Source: Candidatus Poseidoniaceae archaeon
GTDB taxonomy: Archaea; Thermoplasmatota; Poseidoniia; Poseidoniales; Poseidoniaceae
Assembly: GCA_938030705.1 (NCBI GenBank)
Contig: CALHIR010000042.1
Span: 1-50,600, forward strand
Length of the DNA stretch: 50,600 bases
Reading direction: 5' to 3'
This document shows positions 10,701 to 18,607 of the stretch, piece after piece. A model generated the notes under the pieces. The model was not told the origin of the DNA, made no database searches, and saw only the letters and a list, made by a program, of their open reading frames with translations. Every line of letters starts with the position of its first letter. The first letter of the stretch is position 1. A program made the position numbers and the translations under genes.

Positions 10701-13317
10701 AACACAAGCCGGGACGTCAACCCAAGCAGGCCGGCTCGGCTGTGCAGACAGTGATAGCGACGGCTACGCCGACATCGACGATGCCTTCCCCAACGAAGCC
10801 ACCCAGTGGGCCGACACGGACGGCGATGGTTACGGCGATGAGGCGACGGGGTTCCAGGGTGATGCCTGCCCCTCCACCGTTGGGACGTCAACTCGAGACC
10901 GATTTGGTTGCACCGATTCGGACAACGACGGTTCGTCGGACGGCGATGCCACATGGACGGCGGCCAACGGTGCCGATGCCTACCCGAGCGACGGAACCCA
11001 ATGGGCCGACACCGACGGCGATGGTTACGGCGACAACCCCACGGGAACCAACGGAGATGCCTGCCCGACACAATCGGGATCATCCACGGCCGACAGACTC
11101 GGCTGTCCCGACACCGACGGTGATGGCTACTCCGACCCCGACGGGTCGTGGGGCGTGAACGAAGGCGCCGATGCCTACCCCAACGACCCAAACCGATGGG
11201 GCGACATTGATGGCGACGGTTATGACGACGGTTTGGATGATGATTGTCCCGCTCTCTTTGGCACCTCAATGCACGACCGAAAGGGTTGCCCCGACCAGGA
11301 CGGCGACGGTTATTCGGACCCCGACAGCGGATGGACCACGGCCGAGGGTGCAGACGCCTTCATGACCGACAACACCCAGTGGAACGACACCGACGGCGAT
11401 GGCTACGGTGATAACCCCACAGGAACACTTCCCGATGCCTGTGCTACGACCTACGGGGAATCGTGGCAAAACGGCACCTACGGCTGCCCTGATGCTGACC
11501 AAGACGGTTGGTCTGACAGCGAAGACACGCACCCAGGCGACAATACGCAATGGGCGGACGCTGACGGAGACGGCTATGGCGACAACCCAGGAGGGACTTC
11601 GCCCGATGCTTGCGTGAACCAATGGGGGAACTCAACACAGGGGAATCGATTGGGTTGCCCGGACAACGACGGTGACGGATGGGACAACGTTGTCGATGCC
11701 CTGCCCAACCTCGCCACGCAATGGCTTGACCAAGACGGGGACGGCTACGGCGACAACGCTACCGGCCTGCAACCCGATGCCTGCCCCGGAGAAGCAGGGA
11801 CCTCAACGATTGGCCCGCTGGGTTGCGTTGATGATGACGGCGACGGTTATGCCAACCTGACCGATGATTTCCCGAACGACCCCACCCGTTGGATTGATAC
11901 GGACGGTGACGGCTATGATGATGCTGAAGACCACTGCCCGCTGACCGCTGGCAACTCCACCGTTGACCGCACAGGTTGCGTTGACGCCGATGGAGATGGC
12001 GTATCCGACCCGACACTGCCCGTTGGAAACGCCAGCGGCTGGAACACCTCGGACGGAGCCGATGCCTTCCCAGAGGAGCCCACGCAGAGCGTTGACAGCG
12101 ATGGAGACGGTTATGGGGAGAACCCGACGGGCTTTGAGGCCGATACCTGCCCAGCAGAAGCCGGTTCATCCAACGTCGACCGATTCGGTTGCGTTGACGA
12201 AGACGGCGATGGCACTTCCGACGCCAACGATGCCTTCCTCGGCGAACCAACGCAATGGACCGATGGCGATGGAGACGGCTACGGCGACAACCCGAACGGT
12301 ACGCAAGCCGATGCATGCCCCACCGAAGCGGGCACCTCCACCTTGGACGGCTTCGGTTGTATCGACGGGGATGGTGACGGTGCAAGCGACGCCAACGATT
12401 TGTGGCCAGCCGATGCCAGTCAGTGGTTTGACAGCGACGGCGATGGCTACGGCGATGTACCAAGCGGCACCGACGGCGATGCTTGCCCGAACCAAATCGG
12501 CACCTCGACGGCGGGTGGCACCTTTGGGTGCCCTGACCAAGACGGAGATGGATGGGCCGACAGCGAAGATGCCTTCCCTGAGCAACGCAGTCAATATGTT
12601 GACAGCGATGGTGATGGTTGGGGCGATAACGCCACCCTCGGTGCGCACAAACCCGACCACTGGCCCAACGATGCCTCTCGAAGTTCAGCTGAGGCATCCA
12701 TGACGTGCACCCCGCTCTCCATCAAGGTCGACCTCGCCGCCAGTGGGTGGTTCACCTTCACGTGCACCATCACCACAACAATGAGTTCGGCCTTTGCTGC
12801 CGATGTGAACTGGCAAACCACCACCAACATTGCAGGGGAGACCTCCGGCCATTTGTTGACCTTCACCTCGGCAACCGGTAATTCACAGACGGTCACCTTC
12901 TCAGGAAATGCAAAGGCGGTCGGCGACCATCAGTTGTTGATGTCGGTGGCTGAACCGGGTGCTGAATACCCGATGGACACGGTCACCGTGGTCATTGTGG
13001 CCAGTGATTCCAACGCTCCTGTGGTGGTGTTGGACGAGACAGAAAATTCCCTCCTCACAGTGATGACGGACAACACGATGGTGCAAGCAGCCCTCGCAGG
13101 GTTGTTGCTCTTTGTCTTGATGGGCACCTTGATGATTCGGGGACAGAGTCGAAAAGCCCGGGATGCCGATCGTCGTATGATGCGGGCCGCTGAATTGCGC
13201 CAGTCCCGAGGTTTGACAGAATTGCCTTCTCGAGACCTGATTCAGCAGCAACACCAACCGCGTGCACCTCGGGAGCGAACGGAATCCATGTTCAGTGAAT
13301 TCCGAAGCAAGCGGTGA
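7723..13317 (+). CDS. Giant secreted subtilisin-like (S8) protease with thrombospondin type 3-like repeats
   Basis: A 1,864-residue exported serine protease. The ATG at 7723 is preferred over the longer frame because MQTQRRRTSIL begins a typical signal peptide (basic start, hydrophobic core, cleavage near VQAEQ). A propeptide spans about 30-260. The S8 catalytic domain has Asp285 (VADTGLD), His337 (GHGTHVAG), the oxyanion Asn in AAANEG and Ser554 (GGTSMATP). A C-terminal beta-sandwich follows. Fifteen Asp-rich modules occupy about residues 745-1646, then a beta domain, a TM helix near 1790-1808 and a basic cytoplasmic tail. The protease would be tethered to the cell surface and probably needs calcium. 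A polymer-degrading role (scavenging marine protein) fits the heterotrophic lifestyle expected of this lineage. Confidence 0.93.
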   Translation: MQTQRRRTSILFFALLLVQVLSPLAFVQAEQRQYQPDSDAALELLQQVGVSPTPTAEHGWMSADEASGATALRYRDVQLVPPTEWTERTGESTVNGFHILGHTYPVPSEWFHDLEAAGIDCFSFLPPASFHCHVNGQTPAQLGQLDVLGLAAMDATDKVQTDLVRGMLGLEMVAPNPFVNGAGAIVNVVLSGEQLPEGLSQRSDIVLDSHSGRFATMALDADGLAWLVQQDTIEWVEPRPFFEIMNSKGIEVMNVDDAWDNTIMANIDSSWSGLDGSGIIVTVADTGLDNGVNNTNMHPDFRDHITGILSFPPTGSSCTYYGLSPCVADSAEDHHGHGTHVAGSVLGDGTHSNGAIIGAAPEAHLLFHSIATTVSSQELLIGIPNDLDDLFSLAWDNGSRVHTNSWGSSVAGEYTSSSMQADASARTHDEMVILFAAANEGVDADLNGEIDLDSMGSPATAKNVLTVGASENNRGNMTYVWGSSDYGSPISTDRLADNPEGMAAFSSRGPTDDGRLKPDFSAPGTMILSAKSRSTTDTGWLAHNASYTYMGGTSMATPLTAGASALLLEHLIENLGESNPTSALVKAIFTASAHDMTGQYSSSTNGAGEAAPNDHEGWGRINMSQAINTSYLYGHSVTTSADSGWSFNVPASADDINIALAWTDPASTPTASTNLVNDLDLALKSPSGTWTNLSNNLDNLRGLTLSTPAQGTWELHVLGTSVPTGPQFFALALTGDYDLTNLTQDADLDGYEDDDDDCNTTAGTSTIDRTGCPDTDNDGYSNPDGNWTVNQGADAFPSDTTQWADSDYDGYGDNATGNQPDACTSAAGNSTGDRFGCTDTDGDSYSDPDSGWTVANGADACASVSGPSSEDRNGCADQDGDGYSDPDGSWGTTNGADAFPTDDTQWADSDNDGYGDNPPPATSGDACPSTNGGSDQDRFGCTDTDGDGYSDPDSSWTAANGADAFPSDGTQWADGDSDGYGDNATGNNPDACPTQAGTSTQAGRLGCADSDSDGYADIDDAFPNEATQWADTDGDGYGDEATGFQGDACPSTVGTSTRDRFGCTDSDNDGSSDGDATWTAANGADAYPSDGTQWADTDGDGYGDNPTGTNGDACPTQSGSSTADRLGCPDTDGDGYSDPDGSWGVNEGADAYPNDPNRWGDIDGDGYDDGLDDDCPALFGTSMHDRKGCPDQDGDGYSDPDSGWTTAEGADAFMTDNTQWNDTDGDGYGDNPTGTLPDACATTYGESWQNGTYGCPDADQDGWSDSEDTHPGDNTQWADADGDGYGDNPGGTSPDACVNQWGNSTQGNRLGCPDNDGDGWDNVVDALPNLATQWLDQDGDGYGDNATGLQPDACPGEAGTSTIGPLGCVDDDGDGYANLTDDFPNDPTRWIDTDGDGYDDAEDHCPLTAGNSTVDRTGCVDADGDGVSDPTLPVGNASGWNTSDGADAFPEEPTQSVDSDGDGYGENPTGFEADTCPAEAGSSNVDRFGCVDEDGDGTSDANDAFLGEPTQWTDGDGDGYGDNPNGTQADACPTEAGTSTLDGFGCIDGDGDGASDANDLWPADASQWFDSDGDGYGDVPSGTDGDACPNQIGTSTAGGTFGCPDQDGDGWADSEDAFPEQRSQYVDSDGDGWGDNATLGAHKPDHWPNDASRSSAEASMTCTPLSIKVDLAASGWFTFTCTITTTMSSAFAADVNWQTTTNIAGETSGHLLTFTSATGNSQTVTFSGNAKAVGDHQLLMSVAEPGAEYPMDTVTVVIVASDSNAPVVVLDETENSLLTVMTDNTMVQAALAGLLLFVLMGTLMIRGQSRKARDADRRMMRAAELRQSRGLTELPSRDLIQQQHQPRAPRERTESMFSEFRSKR
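9955..12660 (+). repeat. Tandem Asp-rich TSP3-like repeats inside the subtilase gene
   Basis: About 2.7 kb of degenerate tandem repeats, each roughly 55-60 codons. I count fifteen copies of a GC-x-D-x-DGDG core, usually followed by YSDPD or a variant, then a W, a DAFPSD- or DAYP-like turn, TQWAD, a second DGDGYGDN turn and DAC. Each unit carries two DxDxDG calcium-binding turns and two Cys that could pair. The copies differ at the DNA level, so this is an old protein repeat, not a recent DNA amplification. Confidence 0.9.
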
Positions 13318-13377
13318 GGAAAACTCCCGAACCGATTCCCTCAAAGAGGAGATGCCTGTCGTCTCGTTTACCACAAT

Positions 13378-13449
13378 GCGGATATGGTGAAGTGGTTATC
13401 ATCTGAGGTTTCCAACCTTATGTCGTGGGTTCGACTCCCGCTATCCGCA
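13378..13449 (+). tRNA. tRNA-Gly (anticodon UCC)
   Basis: A 72-base cloverleaf. The acceptor stem is GCGGATA paired with TATCCGC, with A as discriminator. The anticodon stem TGAGG/CCTTA closes the loop TTTCCAA, giving anticodon TCC (glycine, GGA/GGG codons). The T stem GTGGG/CCCGC closes TTCGACT. CCA is not encoded; CCT follows the discriminator. No intron is seen. The gene lies alone between the subtilase and carS. Confidence 0.95.
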
Positions 13450-13549
13450 CCTCCAAGCCAATTCAGAGAAGGGCGTCAGAAGCCCCCTGCTCGGGCAACC
13501 ATGAAAGGCTCGCCGTCGGAGCCAGCCTCCAACACATCGGTGATGATGC

Positions 13550-14203
13550 ATGGATTTCCTTTCGCTTTGTTTGCTCACGCTCTGGCTCTACCTGCCTGGC
13601 TTCTTGGCCAACACCTTCGCCATGATGTGGGGCAAATGGTTACCCAAGACAGGGTATGGGCCCTGGCCCATCGACGGCGGTCGCGTCATGGCCGACGGGA
13701 ACCGAATGTTGGGGGATGGAAAAACATGGAATGGACTGATCGGAGGTTCACTCACCTCCGGATTGTTGTGCATGCTCCTGGCCTCGTTGGTGAGCACAGG
13801 AGACATGACCACCGCATTTGACGAAGGGGCCACCGTGTTCGCTCACCCACTCATCGGGGCGGAAGACGCTTGGTTTGCCATCGGCGGCCCCAACGGAACC
13901 GCCTTTGTCATGGGGACCTTTCTCGGATTTGCGTGCCTTGTCGGTGATAGCACCGGTTCGTTTGTGAAACGGCGTCGAGGGCTCAAGCGAGAGGGTGAAA
14001 TTTCATCCAAAGCACCTCTCTTGGACACGCTCCCCTTTGCCATCATGGTCTTCCTTTGGGGCCAACTTTTCCTCGGCCCGTCCATACTCGCGGCCGAAGA
14101 ATTACGACTCCCGATGGTCGCTTTGGTGGTCATCACCCCTCTCCTCCACCGTTCCTTCAACCTCATCGGCTACAAGATCGGGTGGAAAGATGTCCCGTAC
14201 TGA
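13550..14203 (+). CDS. carS: CDP-2,3-bis-(O-geranylgeranyl)-sn-glycerol synthase (CDP-archaeol synthase)
   Basis: A 217-residue integral membrane enzyme of the CarS (DUF46) family. It joins CTP to the unsaturated archaetidic acid precursor, giving CDP-archaeol, the branch point to archaeal phospholipids. The family hallmark is clear: LGDGKTWNGLIGG near residues 54-66, then GDSTGSFVKRRRGLKREGE near 128-146, with about five hydrophobic helices. The length is usual for the family. A GGTGATG just upstream (about 13539) supports the ATG at 13550. This is firm evidence that the host makes ordinary archaeal isoprenoid ether lipids, which matters for interpreting the fatty-acid-synthase-like operon at 17835-28240. 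Confidence 0.93.
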   Translation: MDFLSLCLLTLWLYLPGFLANTFAMMWGKWLPKTGYGPWPIDGGRVMADGNRMLGDGKTWNGLIGGSLTSGLLCMLLASLVSTGDMTTAFDEGATVFAHPLIGAEDAWFAIGGPNGTAFVMGTFLGFACLVGDSTGSFVKRRRGLKREGEISSKAPLLDTLPFAIMVFLWGQLFLGPSILAAEELRLPMVALVVITPLLHRSFNLIGYKIGWKDVPY

Positions 14204-14206
14204 AGT

Positions 14207-14216
14207 TGTTTTTTCA
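14207..14216 (+). terminator. Possible T-rich intrinsic terminator after carS
   Basis: A TTGTTTTTTC tract begins four bases after the carS stop codon. Archaeal RNA polymerase can terminate on such T-rich stretches without a hairpin. The run is short, so this is tentative. Confidence 0.3.
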
Positions 14217-14258
14217 AGGAGAGCGAACCCCTTTCAAGGCGAGCATCCACGCCCGGCC

Positions 14259-15677
14259 ATGAACGCACAAAGCCAAGCCATCCTACGGGCCTTCCTGCTC
14301 GGTTTGCTGATGGTGATTGCGCCGCTCTCAGGATGCATTGGTGAGGACAGCGAGACCTCAAGCGTTGACCTCGAAGCGGTCTTAACGATTGACGGCACGG
14401 CACCGCAAGACGCTGAATTACGCGCTGGAGAGTGGCATGATGTGCTCCTGATGGGCGAAGATTTGCGGCTTTCTGCTCCCGCACATGACGTGTTGTTGTT
14501 CGTTGATGGTGTGTTGGACATCGACAGTTCGGTTCCCGTTGACGGCGACCGAGTGATGGTCCAACTCTTGACCACACCCTACACCGAATACATTGAACTC
14601 GTGGTGTGGGACAAGGACGGAACAAAATCGGTGTTCAATCGGTCTGTCGGCAACGGCACACCCATCCTGAACGGTGCAACTTGGTACGAGAAGATGGATT
14701 ACATCACCTGCGACACCCCATCCGACGATTGCGGCGCTTACAACGGCCGATGGATGGGCAGCCCAAACGGACAGTTTGAACGGGCGGCTTCCTACTTCCA
14801 AGGGCATTTTGAGGGGCTTGGCTACGAAACTCATCTGATGCGAGTGGTGGACCACCTCAACCCGAGTCAGCCCGAATCGCTGAACGTAATCGCTTGGAAA
14901 CGAGGGACATCGGGCGATTGTGTCCAAGGCATGGGCTCCCACATGGACATCGCACCGCCAGGAGGTCCGCCCGGCGGAGGAACAACCGAGGGCGCTTACG
15001 ACAACACCGCCGGTACGGTGGTCATGATGCTCTATGCTCAGGCCTTGGTTGACCTCGAGGTGGAATGCGACACCTTCCTCGGGCTTTGGTCTTCTGAGGA
15101 AGAAGGCCTGCGTGGGTCCAACGCCTTTGCCAACAACGATTGCGATGCTTGCTTGCCACAAGATAAGGAACTTCGCTTCTACATCAACATGGACATGATG
15201 GGTATTTCATGGCCAGCCTACAAGGAAAACGGCGATCCGTTTCCCTACCACGCATGGTCGGGACCGGATGTCGACCCCGAGGTCCAAGATGTTGAAATCA
15301 CCAGCATCGTGGACCACGTTCACCGCAACGTGCTCAAAGCTCCCATGGACTTGCGTATTGACGGCACCTACGGTGCTGGATGCGATAACCACTGGGACAA
15401 TCACAGCAACTTGGTGATGGACGTTCACGAGGACAGTTTCGGACGTTCTGACCACGTCACTTTCCGGGACCTTGGAGCCCAGACCATCTTCCATTTGGGC
15501 GCCTATGATGACGATTATTCCGCCTACCATTCCCCTCAAGATACCCTCGAAAACATGGTAGCGGTCGTCGGAGGACAAGAAAACCTCGAAGAGAGTCTTG
15601 AATTCGTTATGTGGGCGGCGTTCTTGGAGTTTATCATGGCCGATCAAACTCCTGAAATTCGCAATGTGAACGCTTGA
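14259..15677 (+). CDS. Secreted lipoprotein M28-family zinc aminopeptidase
   Basis: A 472-residue exported metallopeptidase. The ATG at 14259 opens a signal sequence ending in a lipobox (APLSGC, Cys about 26), so the mature protein is probably lipid-anchored outside the cell. After a beta domain of about 150 residues, the M28 catalytic domain shows all expected zinc-ligand positions: His-x-Asp in GSHMDIAP, Asp in EGAYDNTAG, the Glu pair in SSEEEGLRGSN, Asp in NMDMMG and the distal His in AYHSPQDT. The reaction would be removal of N-terminal residues from peptides. The longer open frame upstream overlaps carS and is rejected. With the subtilase it forms a plausible extracellular protein-degradation pair. 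Confidence 0.9.
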   Translation: MNAQSQAILRAFLLGLLMVIAPLSGCIGEDSETSSVDLEAVLTIDGTAPQDAELRAGEWHDVLLMGEDLRLSAPAHDVLLFVDGVLDIDSSVPVDGDRVMVQLLTTPYTEYIELVVWDKDGTKSVFNRSVGNGTPILNGATWYEKMDYITCDTPSDDCGAYNGRWMGSPNGQFERAASYFQGHFEGLGYETHLMRVVDHLNPSQPESLNVIAWKRGTSGDCVQGMGSHMDIAPPGGPPGGGTTEGAYDNTAGTVVMMLYAQALVDLEVECDTFLGLWSSEEEGLRGSNAFANNDCDACLPQDKELRFYINMDMMGISWPAYKENGDPFPYHAWSGPDVDPEVQDVEITSIVDHVHRNVLKAPMDLRIDGTYGAGCDNHWDNHSNLVMDVHEDSFGRSDHVTFRDLGAQTIFHLGAYDDDYSAYHSPQDTLENMVAVVGGQENLEESLEFVMWAAFLEFIMADQTPEIRNVNA

Positions 15678-15722
15678 GGAGTTGAACGAAACTTCTTGTA
15701 CAGCATGAGGTGATTTTTCCCC

Positions 15723-17369
15723 GTGGAACCCTCATCCTTGGTCGACGACGACGAAGAGGTCACTTCCTCAAAACGCTCAATTCACCCGGCGTGGGCCATA
15801 CCCATCGGTTTTGTTTTGTCCTTCAGCGAGATGATCATCCGATTGCTCGCCGGAAAAGGCGTGGTCGATTCCATTTGGCCGCACGCTGTTCGTTCACTCG
15901 AGTTGACAATGGCCCTGCGCAATGCCCCAGCCATGACCCTTTCCTTCATGCTCATCGTCGCCGCCTTGGCTTACGGGTTGAGGACCGTCGTCGTCGCCAA
16001 AACAGAAAAAACTGCATGGAAGGCGCTGCCCTACGGACTTATCGGCCTTCTTCTCGGGTTCATTTCGATTCACTTCATGATGAACGTGTTCTACTTGCGA
16101 GGAGCGTTTCTCCTCCTTCCCACGCTGATGGGTTGGACGCTCGCTTGCCTCCTTGTGGGGATGGAAGGGCCGCCCTCACTACGAGGCCCGGGGGAAGCCA
16201 GGGTCTCGAAAACACGAGTGCTCCATGTGGTGGGCGTGTTTTTTGCCGCATGGCTCACAATGCCTGGCATTCCAGCCGTCATCGGGTTCGCTCCCTCTCC
16301 CCCTGACGCTCCAGCGATGGGTTACGGCTCATTCCCCGGCCCTTACACCGTAGAGCAATACCGGTCACCGTATCTCATGCCCGAGGAGGTCGCCAGTGTC
16401 CAAGGCGAGCTGGAAGATGATATCGAATTCAGCGTCTACATCACGCTGCCCAATCTTCCCGAGGACCTCCCCATTAGCAGCCTACCGTTGGCTGTCCTCC
16501 TCCACGGCTTTGGCTACCCTGATGTTGATGCCTACCAAGACTGGATCAACCATCTTGCGAGCAAGGGCATGGCCGTAGCCTTCATCCAATACCCATCTGA
16601 CCTTCGCCCCGAAGGTCATGAAACCCACGAAGCGACCTATGAACGGGGCATGTCAGACTTCCTCCAGCACGTGCAACGGGACTTGGCCATTCGAGCGGCT
16701 TTGGACCATGTGGACGCCATCCTCCTTCAAACGGAACGAGAAGCCCAACTCGAGGCGCACCTCGGACAGCGGTACGTCGACCCGTCGGCGCTGTGGACCG
16801 GTGGACACAGCCTTGGCGCAGCCTACACGTTCATCACGCTGGACGATGTTCTCGAGCGTGGTTGGGGTTCACGGGCGCTCGTGGTAGCCTTGGAATCGCC
16901 CGCCAGTCGGCCAATGCAGGAAAACCTCCAACCCGATTTATCGGGGCTGCCGAACGAAACGTTGGTCCAAATTGGGGTCCCTCAAGATGATATGAGTGTC
17001 GGCATGTGCCCCGGCGCTTTCCATCAGCAACTCTTTGCATCGCTGCCCGAGGAGCGAAATCAATTGTTGGAAATCCAATCCGACCTCTACGGCTTCCCAA
17101 GACTGGTCGCAAGCCACTATCTCCAAACAGACCCCGCCCATGACACCCTCTCGGATTGGAGTTTCTACCGCCGAATGGATGCCCAGGCCGATTATGTGGT
17201 CGCCCTCGGAAGAGAAGACACCTTCACAGCGGATTGGGCGTACCAATACATGACCGACGAAACCATGCTGACGGGCATGGGTGAATGGTCGGACGGCACA
17301 CCCGTACTTCCACTCATCTGGCACGCCAACGCCATTGAGGAAGTCGCGACGTTTCGAGACTGTGTTTGA
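15723..17369 (+). CDS. Membrane-anchored alpha/beta hydrolase
   Basis: A 548-residue protein starting at GTG 15723, supported by an AGGTGAT box about seven bases upstream. Residues 1-200 contain about five hydrophobic helices (for example FVLSFSEMIIRLLAG and GLIGLLLGFISIHFMM). The rest is an alpha/beta hydrolase domain with an oxyanion HGFG strand-turn (near 263) and the nucleophile elbow GGHSLGAAY (Ser near 363). A late His, in SHYLQ or the C-terminal HANA, could complete the triad. The fold is shared with lipases, chlorophyllase-like and polyester hydrolases; the substrate cannot be told. The active domain is probably extracytoplasmic. It is 45 bases downstream of the M28 peptidase and may share its transcript. 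Confidence 0.8.
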   Translation: MEPSSLVDDDEEVTSSKRSIHPAWAIPIGFVLSFSEMIIRLLAGKGVVDSIWPHAVRSLELTMALRNAPAMTLSFMLIVAALAYGLRTVVVAKTEKTAWKALPYGLIGLLLGFISIHFMMNVFYLRGAFLLLPTLMGWTLACLLVGMEGPPSLRGPGEARVSKTRVLHVVGVFFAAWLTMPGIPAVIGFAPSPPDAPAMGYGSFPGPYTVEQYRSPYLMPEEVASVQGELEDDIEFSVYITLPNLPEDLPISSLPLAVLLHGFGYPDVDAYQDWINHLASKGMAVAFIQYPSDLRPEGHETHEATYERGMSDFLQHVQRDLAIRAALDHVDAILLQTEREAQLEAHLGQRYVDPSALWTGGHSLGAAYTFITLDDVLERGWGSRALVVALESPASRPMQENLQPDLSGLPNETLVQIGVPQDDMSVGMCPGAFHQQLFASLPEERNQLLEIQSDLYGFPRLVASHYLQTDPAHDTLSDWSFYRRMDAQADYVVALGREDTFTADWAYQYMTDETMLTGMGEWSDGTPVLPLIWHANAIEEVATFRDCV

Positions 17370-17407
17370 GAACACATCTTGAAAAGGAAACTCGTTCTTC
17401 TCGGGGC

Positions 17408-17833
17408 ATGGAAGAGGCTCGCGTTTCAAACGACGTGAAGTCGCTGTGGAAATGGATCAGTGGCTCCGCCTTCCTCGCTTCGCTGTGCTGCTTCCCAAGC
17501 GTTGTCCTCGTCCTGTTTGGCCTCGCCAGCGTTTCGAGCGCTGCTGCCCTCTCAAACGATCTGTATTGGGGAACCAACGGGATGTGGTGGTTCCGACCCC
17601 TCCTGATGACGGTCAGTGCTTTCTTTGTCATCCTCGGGTTGGTGCTGTATTTCCGAAACGACGGAATCTGCTCGTTGGACGAAGTGAAGCGTCAACGCAA
17701 GCGTATCATCAACACCTCGCTGTTGGTGCTCTCATTCTCGGTCGTCGCCTACATTCTGTTCAATTTCGTCATCCTGACCGAAATCGGTGTGGCGCTGAAC
17801 CTGCCTTGGGAAAGCAGTCGCCTGTGGAACTGA
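17408..17833 (+). CDS. Small membrane protein with MerT-like CCxP motif
   Basis: A 141-residue protein from the ATG at 17408. The frame extends upstream to a TTG at 17366 but without a supporting ribosome site. Three hydrophobic helices are seen (about 17-45, 62-82, 100-122). The first contains LCCFPSVVLVLFGLAS, reminiscent of the vicinal-Cys CCxP helix of MerT-type mercury transporters, followed by a WW-containing loop. The similarity is only to this motif, so metal transport is a guess. Its stop codon is one base from the stop codon of the convergent phosphopantetheinyl transferase gene. Confidence 0.6.
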   Translation: MEEARVSNDVKSLWKWISGSAFLASLCCFPSVVLVLFGLASVSSAAALSNDLYWGTNGMWWFRPLLMTVSAFFVILGLVLYFRNDGICSLDEVKRQRKRIINTSLLVLSFSVVAYILFNFVILTEIGVALNLPWESSRLWN

Positions 17834-17834
17834 G

Positions 17835-18590
17835 TCAGGCCCCTTTCCGTTGAGTCTTGCAACCAACCCCCCAATCCGGTTGGGCCTTCATCGCCGCTCG
17901 CGTTCTCTCAAGAAGCAAGTCTTCGGGGGAGGATTCAGAAGGCGGCGAGGGCGTCGTAGCAAGCGAAAGGTGATACCCTTTCTCACTCCAATATTGCAAT
18001 TGAATTTTTGATTTTTCAATTGAAATTTCTTCCAAACTGCTTCCAATTGGAATTTCAATATCCCTCGGGTTGAGATGCATCCCCACCCCGAGCGATTTTT
18101 GCACCGCTTCCTTTCCAGTCCATGCCTGAAACACGTGCGTTGGCTCAGCCCGGAGGGACGCCAATTCCTCGCCCCTGGCCATCATGTCAATGGCGTTCTC
18201 CGCAAGCGTCCGCCCCAAAGGCTCAGCATCGAGCCCCACTTGATGTGAAGCCGGGGAAAGCGCAACAAACGCCATCCCTTCGCTGTGGGATATGGAAATA
18301 TTTGGGAGTGGCGTCCGCTTCCAAACACCTTGGATGAAACGTACGGAAGGCGCCCTGAACTGGTCCCGATGAACCTCGATAACCGAGAGATCACTCACAC
18401 CCCAAGCCAACAAACCCTCGCCCAGGAGGCGTCGGCCACTGAGGTGTTCTTGACGACGTTTCTCCGTGACAAAGGTATCGACCTCGGCCGCCTGTGCGAG
18501 CGGGACGTCAGAGAGTGACCATGACCCGACGGGCATGGCCACGACCTGAACACCAACATCATGAGGGGGCGTGAGCTGTTCAAACCCCAA
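17835..18590 (-). CDS. Sfp-type 4'-phosphopantetheinyl transferase
   Basis: A 251-residue enzyme that moves the phosphopantetheine arm of CoA onto acyl carrier domains. The two-domain Sfp signature is present: ISHSEG (about 100-105), VGLDAEPLG with metal-binding Asp121 and Glu123, and FQAWTGKEAVQKSLG (Lys160, Glu161). It is the last gene of the fabI-synthase-PPTase operon and lies 17 bases after the synthase stop codon, so the obvious partners are the synthase's ACPs. The start is uncertain: the TTG at 18590 keeps the first beta strand (VGVQVVAMPV), and the ATG at 18536 is an alternative that removes 18 residues. Archaea commonly lack this enzyme, so acquisition from bacteria together with the synthase is likely. 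Confidence 0.9.
   Translation of the reverse strand: MGFEQLTPPHDVGVQVVAMPVGSWSLSDVPLAQAAEVDTFVTEKRRQEHLSGRRLLGEGLLAWGVSDLSVIEVHRDQFRAPSVRFIQGVWKRTPLPNISISHSEGMAFVALSPASHQVGLDAEPLGRTLAENAIDMMARGEELASLRAEPTHVFQAWTGKEAVQKSLGVGMHLNPRDIEIPIGSSLEEISIEKSKIQLQYWSEKGYHLSLATTPSPPSESSPEDLLLERTRAAMKAQPDWGVGCKTQRKGA
17997..18052. repeat. AT-rich island with two perfect palindromes inside the PPTase gene
   Basis: Within the GC-rich coding sequence lies a strongly AT-rich patch. CAATTGAA (17997-18004) and TTCAATTG (18015-18022) form a perfect 8-bp inverted repeat with a 10-base loop. TTCCAATTGGAA (18041-18052) is a perfect 12-bp palindrome. The patch encodes an Ile/Glu/Ser/Lys-rich segment of the transferase (near residues 180-205). 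Confidence 0.6.
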
Positions 18591-18607
18591 TCCACCACAA
18601 CCCTTGG

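Noticed and set aside
9983-11158. A 391-codon open frame overlapping the subtilase repeats on the same strand
   Set aside because: It is a shadow of the Asp-rich repeats in another frame. Its composition is Thr/Pro/Met-heavy with no domain, and the subtilase frame has clear motifs.
10421-11269. Long Arg-rich antisense frame across the subtilase repeats
   Set aside because: GC-rich Asp codons on the plus strand produce long open antisense frames. It has no start signal or recognisable fold.
9955-12660. Repeats considered as a CRISPR array
   Set aside because: Units are about 170 bases, degenerate, in frame and coding. There is no short conserved repeat with unique spacers and no cas genes in the window.
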